Source of the DNA: Pogostemon cablin
Taxonomy: Eukaryota; Streptophyta; Magnoliopsida; Lamiales; Lamiaceae
Reading direction: 5' to 3'
NCBI GenBank assembly: GCA_023678885.1
Contig: CM042970.1
Span: forward strand, 5,248,355 to 5,312,354
Length of the DNA stretch: 64,000 nt
Part shown: positions 10,401-22,000 of the stretch, piece by piece
How positions within the stretch are numbered: the first letter of the stretch is position 1
How the letters are laid out: each line of letters begins with the position of its first letter
Made by a program: the position numbers and the translations under genes
Notes under the pieces: model-generated
The model's database searches: none
What the model was told of the DNA's origin: nothing
What the model saw: only the letters and a program-made list of their open reading frames with translations

Positions 10401-13400
10401 ATTGCCTGCATGCACATCTGCATGGAAAGTCTCACATGCAAGCAAGCTGCCAAACCTACAGAAAAGAACACAAGCAGATCTATCATCATCATTACAGAAA
10501 AGAACAATTATTTCGATAATCAAGCTCAACTTATGAAAATGATTACTACCAGACATTCAAAGCTGTTATAAGACTAGTCTCAGGATTTGGAACAAGTGAG
10601 TTTATGGAGTTCAAGTCAGTAAGAGGAACTCCATAAAGCCTCTCCATTGTAAGAATCCGCTTACTGCTGTACTCCTGGTATACTTTTGGAGCAGTAGCCT
10701 GCTTTGTGAGTCCCATAGATTCCAAATATCTCCTGAAAGACTCAACATTTTTTGCCTCCTTATTGAAGTCAATTTCTTCAAGCATTGACTCCCTTATATC
10801 TTTTACAATAGCAACCTATAATCGCAACATTCTGCATTAGAAGAAACTTTATTCATAATTCTACAACACCGTAAGTAAGATGATGCATCAGAAAACAGAA
10901 ATAACAGTTTCCTGTATTCCATCACGTATTTATACTAATCCAGGATTTATGACCTCACAGGACTTAATTGATAGAATCCAGTAGACGTTAAAAAATTAAA
11001 ATGTTTTTAACAAGCCAATGCTCTGAAGATTGATGATGCAGAAGAAAATAAAAAGAATTTATGTTGCCTTAATGATGACTAGTGTCAAAAAAAGGCAAGT
11101 TTAGTTTTCTTTATCATGAATTCTCAAGAAATACAAATAAAGAACAGAGGGATGAAGAATGACGTAAGAGGAGGAAATGGGCTGCAGGAATATACATGGG
11201 CGTTCACTGAAAAAACATAGGCTGTCCTGATTTAAATGGAACACGAATTTGTTCTAAAGCTTAAGGTCATTCAAAGTATGAATTGATTTGAAAAACTATG
11301 GAATTGTGCTACGAGGAAAACAAATAGATCAAATCAACAATCATCCACACCATACCAGAGATGCTCGACTTAAGTCAGGACTCAAAAATTCTAAAATGCG
11401 TGCAACAATATACACAAAATTCAAATCTGCCACCAAGATATCTTCTATTCCTGGTTTTAGCACTTTTATTACAACATCCTCTTGAGTGCCCTTTATCCTA
11501 GCACTATGCACCTGCATCATACCAAAATAAGCAGCTAAGAATATTGACAACTTTTACTTTGAATACAGGCAATTTATTATACCACACTACACAAGTCCCA
11601 GGAAGAATCACCACCTGTGCAATCGAAGCAGAGGCGATTGGTGTAGGATCCACATAATCAAAGATGCTATCAATGGGTTTACCCAACTCCTGACGCAAGA
11701 TTTTTTGAATCTCTTGAAAGGGAACTGTAGGAGCTTTGTCAAAACACTGCTGGAACTCAAGGACGTACTCTGGAGGAAATAATGTTGGGGCCGATGCTAT
11801 GAACTGCATATTCAACAAACAAAAAAAAGCACAAGTGATCTTATCTCTTGTGTATGGAGATGCTACATGGAAAGGCGAACTAATATAATAAAGCAATCTT
11901 GTGGTCAGATACATAAAGAATAAAGTGTGAGCTAAGGATTCTAAATTGGTTCGGTTTATTATTTGAGTATCACTGTTATTGTAAAATTATGATAAGGATA
12001 GTATAGTTTTATTTTTCTGTAAAACTATGGCAAGTTGCTTGAGTTAATTTATTAGGCAATAGAATATTTTTAAAGGCAAAAAAAGGACAGTCAGAAAACT
12101 AAAAAGACACACAGGCTAAATACATAAAGTGGAAATTTGTATAAAAAATTATTCCAATTACCTGACCTAATTTAATATATGTTGCCCCCATACGTTCAAA
12201 TAATTTTCTCAAATAAAGGGGTGATAATAAGCCAAGCTGCAACTCAGTCGCTAATCCACCAGATGAATTTGCTGCCTGAAACAGTTAATGAGCATTAGGC
12301 ATCACGTTTATTCAAGAACTAGTAAAAAATTATTTTGCATTTACTGTTGTAGAAATTTGCTTAAGGTGCTAATTGGCCACTCTCATCCTGATTTTTCCCT
12401 GGCCGGATGTTTCTACAATTTCCCGGTCAGGCAATGTCAGAAAGTGATTTATCGGGCTATATGGGTCAATCACTAATTTATTTCTTATAAAATAGCTGTT
12501 TCATTTATACATTTCATTTCTTAAAGATACATGGTCAAATGATGTTCGGTACTGGGTACCAAAATCTGAAAAAGAATTAATTAGATGATAAAAACACAAT
12601 TAAGTTTAATAAATTTCTATAATGATCTTGTTATATTGATGTATAGCATATTAAACTTCTTGTTTGTCATTACAATTTCACCCATGAGTGAAGGAAAATA
12701 TTAGAATGTAAAAAACGGAACAAAATTATGAAATTTAATAATAGCAATTAAGAAAATTTAATAATTGATCGTAGAGTAGGCAGCCAGTGTTCACCCAAAT
12801 ATCGGTTTCTGAAACCTTGATAATATATAAAAGCAAAACTGAGTAAGGCAATGACTTGCAAGTCACAGAAGGTACTTAAGATGATATTTTCAATGATTTG
12901 GATATGAAAAGGTGTGATCAAGACTAAGCAGAACATAGGCAAGTATGTTTCTAAACAACATGAGAAAATAATTCCAAAATAATTAACGTAAAACAATGGA
13001 TAGCATTGAGGTTCACTTATAAATGAAATCTATTATGTTTTGATATTAGTAAAACTCCCTCGTGGTACTAGAAGTAAACCTGAAAGGTTACAGTTTCTTT
13101 AACAAATACCCCCCTTAATACAATGCAACAGAAATTGGAAGACGTCATTGAGGCAGGCAGCCAACTGGCTCTTCACATCTAAAGTACTTTGATGGACTAA
13201 TAATAGCTCTTTCATAGTTTTATTTCATTTTAAATTATTTTAGACATTTTGATTTACATCTTTTTCCTTTATTTGATGGGTTGAAGATAAACAAATGATA
13301 AAAGTATACTTTCTTGATGAGATTATCATAATGTGGAACTAGTTTTGGTAACCCTTTAACATACTGCACATTTGAAGCATTTAAAAATATATTATAAATT

Positions 13401-15170
13401 TATTATGTCCACTGTTTTTAACACGAAATTTTTTATTTTGACTTCTTTTTTTTAATCCTTATCAGTGTCCGAACAAGTAACAGATAAGCATAGTTCTCAA
13501 CAATATCTATTGAACAATAAAACCATCTCATACTAACAGAAACAAATCCAACCCAACAAAGATAAAAATACACCAAAAGATGCAGGTAGCGACTAGTGTC
13601 GTCTAGGTGGACTGGCATTAGATAGGCCGATTAGGAAAAACCAGGCAGCCAATGCATAGACAACATTTCAAGACATTGCTTAATAGCATCAATGTGCTGA
13701 GTAGATCATGAGTCTTTATTGGTTTAAAGAAGAAAACAAAAAGTGAAACCTTGAGAATAGTTACCATCCCTATTCTTACTTGAAAAATAACCTAATAACA
13801 CAATAATATTACCTTCGAAGCATCAGTCACCCACTCACTGCCAACACCAATAACTGCTTGTATACCTTGAGCAAGTCTAAGAGCTCCACGAGGACCAGTA
13901 TTTATGGATGTCTGGACAATATCTTCCAGGAGTTTGGGCAAGTTCTGAATACTATCTGCAGCAATGTGAAGTACTCATGAGAATAATTACATGGTTGCGT
14001 GATTCACAAGACAACACTAAATTATTAGGGATTAGTTCAAATGCAGGACCCTCACATGTAGACTCTGAAACCACCTTAGCCATGACATACGCATAAAACA
14101 AGACTACTTCTATGAATTAGAACTACTCAACTTCAATCCAAGACTCTGTACTACTACAAGAACTAGGACAATATCAGAAGACAGAACCCACATGCAGAGA
14201 CAATCCTGATGCCCTAAATATACACAATTCTTAAGAGGCCAGGCCATCCAAGTGAAACAAACTCCTCGACTTTTCTAAGGTCATCTAAAGCCTTATTCTC
14301 CTGTTTAGAGTTTTCTATTCTTAAAAAAATACAGGGAATTTGACTATTAAAAAAAAAGACCTTCTCCAACCACACTTGTATATTTTACATTCCTTTTTTT
14401 TTTTCCATTTTTCAGCAAAAGAATAAGAGATTTTTATAGTACATAATACATTATGAAATTAATTTAACAAAATCGAATAAAAAATGCAAAATTAAAATAC
14501 TTTAAAAAATTAAATAAGTAAAACAATCAATATATTAAAATTAAATTTTAGATGATTAATTTATTACATAAACAAAAAGTTTATATAGAATAAAAGAAAT
14601 TAAAGCTAATGAGAAAAATACTGAAAATGGTAAATTTAGAATACTCCATTCTCATACTTGTATGTCATTTCTTCATTTTGGATTTGGCATTCTGTAAAGC
14701 CTAATAAGTATTCAAGCAATGAAGAGTGGCAGGATGTGGCCATTCTTTTAAATCATACTACTAGTTACTTCATATGCTCCACGGCCATACTCTAAGTCTA
14801 CAGTTGTCCACAACGTTTCTGAATAGTGCAAATAATATCTCTAAACCCCCAAACTGAAAACTTAAATTCTCAGTCAGACATACTTCCCTATTCAGAACGC
14901 ATATCACCTTGAAGACGGGAGGTGAAGAGGTCCTGCGACTGTGAGTATCGAGCATAGACGGGAAGCTTATTAGGGCCATATTGGAATTTCCTTGCTGCAA
15001 TACTTGTGGATATAGGAATCTGCAAAAATAAGTAATCAGAAATTAATAAGATGTTCAAATTCCAGAAGAAACAGAATTAAGAAACATAATGAATTTAAGC
15101 GAACCTGAAAGTGATGAATCAGAGGTATGCGACTGCAAGCGGCGCCGATAAAAACGGAGATACTGGCCAT
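7424..15170 (-). CDS. ABC1K9: ABC1/UbiB-type atypical kinase, ABC1K9-like, 11 exons
   Basis: Exons in coding order: 15105-15170, 14908-15019, 13813-13955, 12162-12275, 11615-11803, 11356-11511, 10550-10815, 10358-10455, 9953-10131, 8022-8138, 7424-7582. All phases join, giving 532 aa and a TAA stop at 7,424. Residues 1 to about 45 are rich in Ser, Arg and Ala and look like an organelle transit peptide. ABC1 landmarks: KLGQ at 142-145, the Ala-rich-loop equivalent PIASAS at 200-205, ATP-binding lysine in VIKVLKPG (K224), catalytic HADVHAGN (D362, N367) and DFG at 380-382. Length and exon sequence closely match Arabidopsis At5g05200 (about 540 aa), a plastoglobule ABC1K; the family regulates prenyl-lipid and quinone metabolism in plastids. 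Substrate is not known from sequence. Intron 9 uses a GC donor. The call rests on remembered homology, and the model is internally consistent. Confidence 0.93.
9106..9429. mobile_element. Mutator-type MITE (long inverted repeats, 9-bp duplication) in an intron
   Basis: Both ends read GGGTAAATTACCA inward, and the arms continue as near-identical inverted repeats (ccaaataaaccacgtggtt) for about 90 bp or more. Identical 9-bp flanks taaaatcat lie at 9,097-9,105 and 9,430-9,438. The element would form a long hairpin in the pre-mRNA of the ABC1K9-like gene. The two arms differ at one position: a run of 6 C on the left faces a run of 24 G on the right. Confidence 0.88.
9387..9410. repeat. 24-bp poly-G run
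   Basis: Uninterrupted run of 24 G inside the right arm of the intronic MITE, flanked by ctctc and agggtttgg. The matching site in the left arm is only cccccc. Confidence 0.95.
9514..9774 (-). other. Unrecognised open frame inside an ABC1K9 intron
   Basis: An 86-codon open frame (MAVKYPVELKLNYIDPQNIK at the start) on the same strand as the host gene. It is not needed by the gene model and is absent from the family protein. It may be a transposon remnant or chance; no family recognised. Confidence 0.2.
9951..9952 (-). promoter_or_regulatory. Non-canonical GC splice donor of the ABC1K9-like gene
   Basis: Exon 9 ends ATACAG at 9,953 and the intron begins GCAAGA. The acceptor is ordinary AG at 8,139-8,140 (read in reverse). 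The reading frame SSIQ-DLDTEI is kept only with this donor, and it matches the family sequence. No in-frame GT donor is nearby. Confidence 0.85.
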
Positions 15171-15475
15171 TTCGATTATTTTTCAGTGAAGGATTACCAC
15201 GTGAACTTGTAATTATCCAGAGTTGCGATGTGTGTATATCAATCTTCGTCTTCACTTAAGAAAAAGAAATTCTTCTTCGTCTTGACTTGAAAGAAAGCCG
15301 AAAGCCGACGCCCTCGAGTTTTTTTCCCACTCCAAGGCCAGGGAATGTGTGTTTCACCGTATAAGGAACTCAAAACGGTATCGTTGAACACTTGCTTCAA
15401 CGTGTCACAATAAAAAATAGTGAAATGAAAGGTGCCACGTGTCGACTGTAACCATGTCTATTTATTTGTATGGGA
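15171..15475. promoter_or_regulatory. 5' flank of the ABC1K9-like gene
   Basis: The 305 bp upstream of the ATG lie before the next transposon (its duplication starts at 15,476), so the proximal promoter and 5' UTR should be here. Sequence near the start codon is A-rich in coding sense. No certain TATA box was identified. Confidence 0.4.
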
Positions 15476-15583
15476 AATAAAAATGGATAGCTATTTACAC
15501 TCGAAATTACTAAATAAATTCCAAAATCTTTTAAAATAATCTTTTTTAAATTAATAAAACTAAAATATCTTTATTACTAAATA

Positions 15584-15862
15584 TTTCCTCAATTTCATAA
15601 TATTTTTTATGTTTACTGTTCTACATTTTTTAAGAAAAGTTATACTTTTTGACCAACTTTATTGATTTTGAATGGTATTATAGTATTTTTTAGATAATAA
15701 AAAAGTATAAAGTAATGAAATGTGTGTGAAAAATGAGTGACAAATTTGAAATTAAATTAACTTTTGAGGTTGTTAGATAAAGTAATATTTTTTTTTGGTG
15801 TGAAAGGTTTTGTAAAACAAACAAATGAGTAAAGTGTGAAAGGTTTTATAGGATGGAGGGTG
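15584..15862. mobile_element. Degenerate Stowaway-like MITE nested in the element
   Basis: Right end read in reverse CACCCTCCATCCTATAAAAC with TA after it at 15,863-15,864; left end TTTCCTCAATTTC after TA is eroded. Internal sequence resembles the other Stowaway members of this window. Confidence 0.5.
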
Positions 15863-15894
15863 TATTATATCCCTAAACCATTCTCTACCCTTCT

Positions 15895-16550
15895 AAACAA
15901 GGCGAGAGAGCTGTAAGCTTGATTCTGCTTGTAAGACCCGACTTCCACTTTTATTGTCGGGAAATGTATTTCTGAAGAACACCTCGACGTCGACCTTCCA
16001 CACATCATCCAACACGATCATGTATCGCTTAACCTCCAACCATTTTTTCAAATATTCCTATTCTAATCCAACTTGATCTCGAACAGCTTCTGTGGTTTCT
16101 TCAGAGTTCCATTCAGTGCCAACAGTCACCCACGCACGATAATTGAACCATTTCGAAATATACAAATCTTCGAAAATTTCTCGAAAGTGTGGTCTTACCG
16201 ATCCCCGCAATCCCAAAGAGTGTGAAAACGGATCTCTCCACCCTGAGATTCACAGTGTCTTCTTTGAGTTTAATCTTCTCATCACGCAATCCAATTATCC
16301 TCGAATTTGAAGACGATGAAGCATCTTCTTGTTGATCGAGTACTGTGGAAATGGAATTATACTCATGTACCTTATTCAGTGAATCAATTAAGGAATGGGA
16401 GCCTTTTCCATAACCTAGAAATCCAAGATTGCCAGAACGAAGAGATATCTCAACTTTGCGTATTCTGTCCGCGATTATCCCAAGCGAATCACTTATCATC
16501 GTCCTGCTTCTGCTATTCATTCTTTTAGCAATATTTTGAAAGGATTCCAA
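15895..16550 (-). pseudogene. Captured NB-ARC (CC-NBS-LRR type) resistance gene fragment
   Basis: The first 145 codons (16,550 down to 16,113) contain the P-loop FGIAGIGKTTLS. After a frame change come WFNYRAWVTVGTEW, then YMIVLDDVWKVDVE (kinase-2 motif, with LDDVW) and SGSRVL (RNBS-B). Motif order is that of a plant NB-ARC domain, the nucleotide-binding switch of intracellular immune receptors. The frame is broken after the P-loop, an additional stop occurs before LDDVW, and GLPL, MHD and LRR regions are missing. It lies between the Mutator-type terminal repeats and is best explained as captured, non-functional sequence. Confidence 0.8.
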
Positions 16551-16871
16551 CTCCCTTTGGAAAGATTCTAAGGTTTTCAGAGTGGGAGGAGGATGATTTA
16601 TCTAGGGAGAGAATGTGATAATTTATTTAGGGAGATTGAATAATAATTTTGAAGTATATGTAGTAGTAAGTGTATTTTATTAGTCTTACTAATTTTAAAA
16701 AGATTAATTAAAAATTTTTTGGGGTTTGTTCAGTAAGTTTGGGGGTGCAAATAGTCACCCCCTAATAAAAAATGTTGGAATAGAAAAATACTATAAAGAG
16801 GTAATACGAGAGTAAGTATTATAAGGAGTGAGATAAGCCGTTAATATGTATATTACCAATTGACAAAGATT

Positions 16872-17095
16872 TATTTGAGACCGACTTATGTAAGACGTAC
16901 AGAAAGTGATAACTTTTATAAAGGAAAGTGATAATAAATTAATGAAAAGCGATAATGCTATTTCGTGGACAATTTATAAAATAAATAAAAAGTGATAACA
17001 TTTTATATCGAAAGTGATAACATTTTATAGCGAAAGTAATAACATTTTAAAAAGTGAAAAATGGTCTCATGTGAGATGGTCTCACGCAAGACCTG
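16872..17095. mobile_element. MITE of the GAGACCGTC family with internal agtgataac repeats
   Basis: Left end region tttgagaccgacttatg and right end region, read in reverse, CAGGTCTTGCGTGAGACC form imperfect inverted repeats. Between about 16,908 and 17,050 the motif gaaagtgataacattttata recurs several times. Homologous sequence is at 62,826-63,537. Ends are approximate. Confidence 0.55.
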
Positions 17096-17438
17096 TCATT
17101 ACCAATTTATTTGGTAGAACGAATAAAAGAATGAGATTAATTTTATAAGGAGTTTGGTTGATAAAATTAAAGTTTTATATAAGCATAATAGGACCTTTCT
17201 ACCCACAAATATTTTCATAAATTTTCAATTATATCATTCTCTAATATATAATAAAATATTTTATATTCATAACTACTCCCTAGATGCAGTAGTCCTTTTT
17301 TCTCTCACTTGTCATGTGGGGTCTCACAAGATCCACCATTTTCGATGAAAAATACACCAGAGAGTGGATATTTATCATATCCAGGGGCATCATGAGGACT
17401 ATCAAGCCCCTATAGAGGATTTTCATGAGTTTCTTGCT

Positions 17439-18240
17439 TCAGATTACTGAGCATATTTTTATCATAACACTGGAATTCTCCAGCTCCATGGTTACTTTTA
17501 GTTGGATGATGGTGAGATGGGAATCGCAGCTCGCCATCCAGTCCAAGACCGACTTGTAGGCTCTATAGATTACAAAATAGTTTGAGCTACCAAAGTAGCT
17601 ACATTGTACTGCTCTCCACACCGATCTACAAAGTAAACACCTAGTTCTTGTTTACCAATTCGAGACACCCATTCTAAAAGGAGAATCTTGCATTCATCAG
17701 AGGCGTTAAAACAGAGTGAAATATGAAGTTTAAGGTCCAATTTACGAATCATTTCGACAACAGCAAGCTCTACCCCTAGAAATTGGCAGGCCTCCAGAAA
17801 TTCCGAGATGTTTTTTCTTGTGTTTCCCTTTACTCTCTCTTCTTTTAGAATTATGTAATCGTCCTCTTCTCCTCCTATCATCTTGGTCTCCTTTCTACTG
17901 CTACACAATCTTGAAACTTGATTTCAAGAATTGGACTCCAAGTTCTATAATCGCACTCCAATTGGAATTGTAAGTGTACGAATTAATATATCCTAGAGAA
18001 TGAATTTTGAATATTCATTCTACGTCCTCCAATTCCCTCCACCATCACCACATACCCTTTCAAAATTAGGCCAAAATGCAGCAACAGATGAGATATACCA
18101 TGAACCCTATTATTTTGGAGGAGGAGGAGAATGTTCAATAAATCAATAATTGCAGTTGCACGGAGTTGGGGAAACGATTTGAAGGAGATATAGCATACCT
18201 TGATTGGGGAATGAATGGAATTGAAATGGTCTTTAGGTCG
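17439..18240 (-). pseudogene. Unidentified gene-like fragment
   Basis: On the minus strand a frame at 17,908-17,570 reads MIGGEEDDYIILKEERVKGN and, further on, ISEFLEACQFLGVELAVVEM and YFVDRCGEQYNVATL; after a stop and frame change, AYKSVLDWMASCDSHLT and LKVTMELENSSVMIKI follow. Amino-acid composition is protein-like rather than random. At about 18,200 a possible 5' exon ends CCCAATCAAG followed by GTATGC, a good splice donor. I do not recognise the family. It could be the decayed 5' part of a host gene or captured sequence; it abuts an LTR fragment at 18,286. Confidence 0.35.
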
Positions 18241-18285
18241 ACGATGGAAAAATTAAAATCGGCGATGTCAACTTCGTTGGGTGTC

Positions 18286-18975
18286 TGATGAGTATGTAAA
18301 TTCACGTGTTTTAAGCCCTGATTCGTGTGATAATAATGTAAGATTTGATCTTAAGTCAAGATAAATCAAGTTGTATTGTAGAAAGTCATGAATCAGGTGT
18401 GTTTGAGTCTGTTTGAGTGGATTTCGAAGAAAAATAGGATATAAGTGATAGAAACAGGAAAAATGGGCCTGATTCGACCAAGCAGTGACTTAGTTTAACC
18501 GAGAGGAAGTTGGTTCGACTAGCACCTGTGGTCGAATCGGGCGAGAGGAAGCGGTAGAAGTATGGTTCGACCACGACAGGGTGGTTCGACCAAGCATGGT
18601 GGTCGAACCATGGTCGAACCAGAAGCCTAAAGAGAAGCAGTTGTAGTTCGACCAGGAGTCATCTGATTCGACCGGCCGTTTGAGTTGAACCGGCGACCTA
18701 AAAGTATTTTACAGGCCGGTTCGACCTATGATTCGACCATGAAGAAGTGATTCCACCAAGGCCTTTGGTCGAATAGATGTGCTGGACACGTCCGGATATG
18801 TATTTTTACACCTTCAGTGTGTGTTTTCGCTCAAAAAGCCCATCTTAGGTCCGTAAGGAGAGCTCATAAGTATAAAAGAAAGACCCTACGCAAGGGAAAA
18901 GAGAGCTATTCACCACATTCATTCTATACAAACCCTACCACCATCCACGGAGCTATGGAGAGAGATACAATCTAA
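18286..18975 (+). mobile_element. LTR fragment (U3-R part) related to the Athila-like LTR at 24,889
   Basis: It begins TGATGAGTATGTAAATTCAC, matching in reverse the terminus of the LTR at 24,889-26,358 (TGACGAGAGTGTAAATTCAC). Both also share aaaaagcccatc and a TATA box, here tataaaag at 18,871-18,878. It is in plus orientation, opposite to the other LTR. Positions 18,470-18,790 hold about eleven copies of TTCGACC or its complement. The LTR stops where the Copia sequence begins near 18,977, and no U5 is seen. Confidence 0.6.
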
Positions 18976-18977
18976 CA

Positions 18978-20430
18978 ATCTCCCACTTATACTAAAAGAC
19001 TATGCTGCCATATCTGCTGACATGCATCTAATCCACATTCCTTCTATATGTCCATCAAACGCTTTCGCTGGAAGGCTCTTAGTAAAAGAATTATATAGGT
19101 TATCCTCCGATGCAATCTTAGCGACAACAATCTCCCCTCTTTTAACGATGTCTCGTATCAGGTGGTACTTGTGCTCAATGTGTTTATTCGCCTTATAGGC
19201 TTGTGGTTCCTTCGAGTTTGCTATTGCACCACTATTATCACAATAAATTATGATTGCTTTGGGCAAACAGGAATCACATCTAAGTCCATTAAGAAGCTCC
19301 TAAGCATACTGCTTCTTTAGCTGTCTTAGAGGCCGCTACATATTCAGCTTCCATGGTAGAGTCCGCAACGCATTTCTTCTTTACACTCCTCCATATTATG
19401 GCTCATTCTCTAAGAGTAAACACATAACCTGAGGTGGATTTACTAGCATCCCTATCTGACTGAAAATCCAAATCAGGATAACCCAAAGACAACAAAGTAT
19501 CTGATCGGTAAATCATTATATAATCTCTAATCCTTTGCAGGTACTTCAAAATATATTTTACCGCAGTCCAATGCCCTTGTCCTGGGTTACTTTAATACCT
19601 ACTGACCATGCCCACGACATAATAGATATCCGACCTCGTACATAGCATTGCATACATGAGGCTTACTACTGCCGAAGTATAAGGAACCGCCTTCATATCC
19701 TCTATTTCCTTTTATGTCTTTGGACACATTTCCTTAGATAGAGGTATTCTATGTGTAAAAGGTAGAAAACCTTTCTTGGAATCTTGCATGCTAAAACGAG
19801 CAAGGATTGATTCAATGTATGAAGCTTGGGACAAGCACAACATTCTTTTCTTGCGATCCCTTATCAATTTGATCCCTAGAATGTATCCGGCTTCTCTTAA
19901 GCCCTTCATCTCAAACTGCTTGGATAGCCATACTCTTACGCTCGACAATGCCTTTACATTATTTTCAATGAGCAGGATATCATCCACATAAAGTACAAGA
20001 AATACCACTACATTTTCGTCACACTTCTTTTACATACATGATTCATCCGGACATTAAATAAATTCATATGACTGAATTACTTCATCAAAACTTATGCTCC
20101 ATGATCTAGAAACTTGTTTCAATCCATAAATGGACCTATTAAGCTTACACACAATATGCTCTTTGCCCTTTGCAATGAATAGTTCTGGTTGCTTTACATA
20201 GATAATTACCTCAAGATTTCCATTCAGGAAAGCTGTATTCACAACCATTTGCCATATCTCATAGTCCATATGAGCGACAACAAATAAAAGAATCCGTATT
20301 AACTTAAGCATGGCCACAGGCAAAAATGTTTCCTCATAATCGATCCCTTCTTTTGAGTATATCCTTTCGCAACAAGCCTTGCCTTAAAGGTTTCCACCTT
20401 ACCGTCCGCTTGTTCACCTTTTTGCATGTG
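18978..20430 (-). pseudogene. Copia retrotransposon pol fragment: reverse transcriptase and RNase H
   Basis: Read on the minus strand: RT N-part VNTAFLNGNLEVIIYVKQPE (20,323-20,054), then LYVDDILLIENNVKALSSV with the YVDD active site (20,008-19,712), then RNase H end YCDNSGAIANSKEPQAYKAN with KHIEHKYHLIRDIV (19,266-19,000). Just after comes AGTGGGAGATTG, the usual polypurine tract before a Copia 3' LTR. Frames are separated by stops and shifts. The integrase region is missing because the fragment ends near 20,430, where other repeats begin. The style is that of the Tork/TNT1 group. Confidence 0.85.
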
Positions 20431-20756
20431 TCCCTAAGTGTAGGGAATCAATTGTAGCTAAGCGTGTGACCAAGTAAAAATACCGAACCCAGAGGATAAT
20501 TCTAGACTCACTATCTAATCTAACTATGATTACTCTAATTTAAAACAAATCTGGGTATTTAAGAGAATTAATTAAACTAAATATGTAGAAAATAATTACT
20601 AAAAATAATAAACTAGCAAATAAAATAAATATGGAAGTGTTTAAGAGAGAAGATTGATAGCCCTAGAAAATTCAGTTAAATTGGTCAAATCAAATCACTA
20701 GACAATCGGTTAGAATTCCTGCAAATTTTATGAAAGCAATGACTTAATTCTGTTAA
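20430..20756 (-). mobile_element. LTR end fragment with atcaattgtag motif
   Basis: The segment gggaatcaattgtagctaa followed by gtgaccaagtaaaaataccg and aacccagagg resembles the LTR ends starting at 24,407 and 24,889. It sits where the Copia integrase should be and is itself interrupted by the element at 20,757. Confidence 0.5.
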
Positions 20757-21955
20757 AGGGCGACGCTATTGCCACTCGAAACTTTACATAGGGCACCCGA
20801 TTTAAAAAATAAATGATAGTGAAATGTATATCATACCCCATCTTAAATTTACACCCAAATTAGTTAAAATCAATGTATTTTGCTAAGTTCACCCCACACT
20901 ATTACTAAGCACCCAAAATAATTTCTCCATATATACTCCAAATCTTAAACTAAAAAACATATATGAAGAAAACTTAGAAAAAGAAGGAGAAGAAGACAAG
21001 GAAAATGATAATAAAACAACAAAGAAATTAGTATGCAATTCATCAATTAATTTACGGTATGAATTGAAAAGTATTAATGACCGTAAGCACATACATTGTT
21101 GCTAACAGTTGACCTTTAGTAAATTATGATTGCTGAATCTGATAAATTTAAAATCTAATTCTCATTGAAACTTTTTGATAACACGATATTCCCAAAAATA
21201 GATTTTTAGTAACAAGATGTCGATAACTTCAGTAAATTTCAGCTGCACACGGTAGAAAAAATGAGCAAATTCTGACATCCAAAAAATTCTTCATTTTTGG
21301 CTGCAAGCTGTTGAAAAATTACCGCACAGTCGGCTACCCACGGACGAACATACAAGAGAGAGATTTGCAGACCAGGGCCGACTAAACCCATTTCCCCAAT
21401 GAAATGCTTGCTTCAATTACCTAACTCATGATATTTTTTCAACCTAATCCACAATTTAACACTACCCATGAACCCCCAACAATTTATACAATTATTTTAA
21501 GAAACATCTTCAACAATTCATGCAAAATTACAAGAATTTATAAAACCCGTCATACCACAAATTACTAATTTTCAACATAAAATTCTATGTATACTAAACT
21601 TAACATTTAACGGCTGAGCAACTCTACGCATTTTGATGGGCAAGGCTTCCATGGTGACCTCTCCCCTACTTTTTCCTTCTTTCTCTTCTCTTTCTCTATC
21701 CCCTTTTAACCTTTTCTCTTATTCTCCTGTACGTTATTTCGCTCCTTTTTCAATTGTGTGTGAGAGAGGAATGTAATTGATAATTGGGTGGACTTAGCAA
21801 AAATTAATTGGTGGGCTTAACAAAAATGAATTGGGTGTACTTAGTAAAAATATTAAATATAAATTTAGAGGTGGGATATAATAGACATTACATTATTCTT
21901 TTTTTTAAGATTTAGATGCCCTTAGTAAAGTTTCGGGTGGTAATAACGCCGCCCT
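20757..21955. mobile_element. Mutator-like element with about 150-bp inverted repeats, unknown cargo
   Basis: Left end AGGGCGACGCTATTGCCACT and right end, read in reverse, AGGGCGGCGTTATTACCACC are followed on both sides by CGAAACTTTAC and further matching sequence. Flanks ctgttaaa and atgttaaa suggest an imperfect 8-9 bp duplication. The interior shows no recognisable transposase or host gene; a 67-codon minus-strand frame at 20,889-21,092 is unremarkable. Confidence 0.65.
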
Positions 21956-22000
21956 ATGTTAAATCCCTCTTTTAAAATAAACTTAACACGTAAACCCAGT

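Larger units (their letters stand above)
15485..16763. mobile_element. Pack-MULE-like element carrying an NB-ARC gene fragment
   Basis: Left end GGATAGCTATTTACACTCG and right end, read in reverse, AGGGGGTGACTATTTGCACC are related to the terminal repeats of the element at 3,614-5,356. Flanks aataaaaat (15,476-15,484) and aataaaaaa (16,764-16,772) match at 8 of 9 bases. The interior holds a degenerate Stowaway-like MITE and a piece of a resistance-type gene; no transposase is seen. Confidence 0.7.

Noticed and set aside
12288..13618. Open frames in the large intron between exons 3 and 4 of the ABC1K9-like gene
   Set aside because: Short, AT-rich, on both strands, and not required by the gene model.
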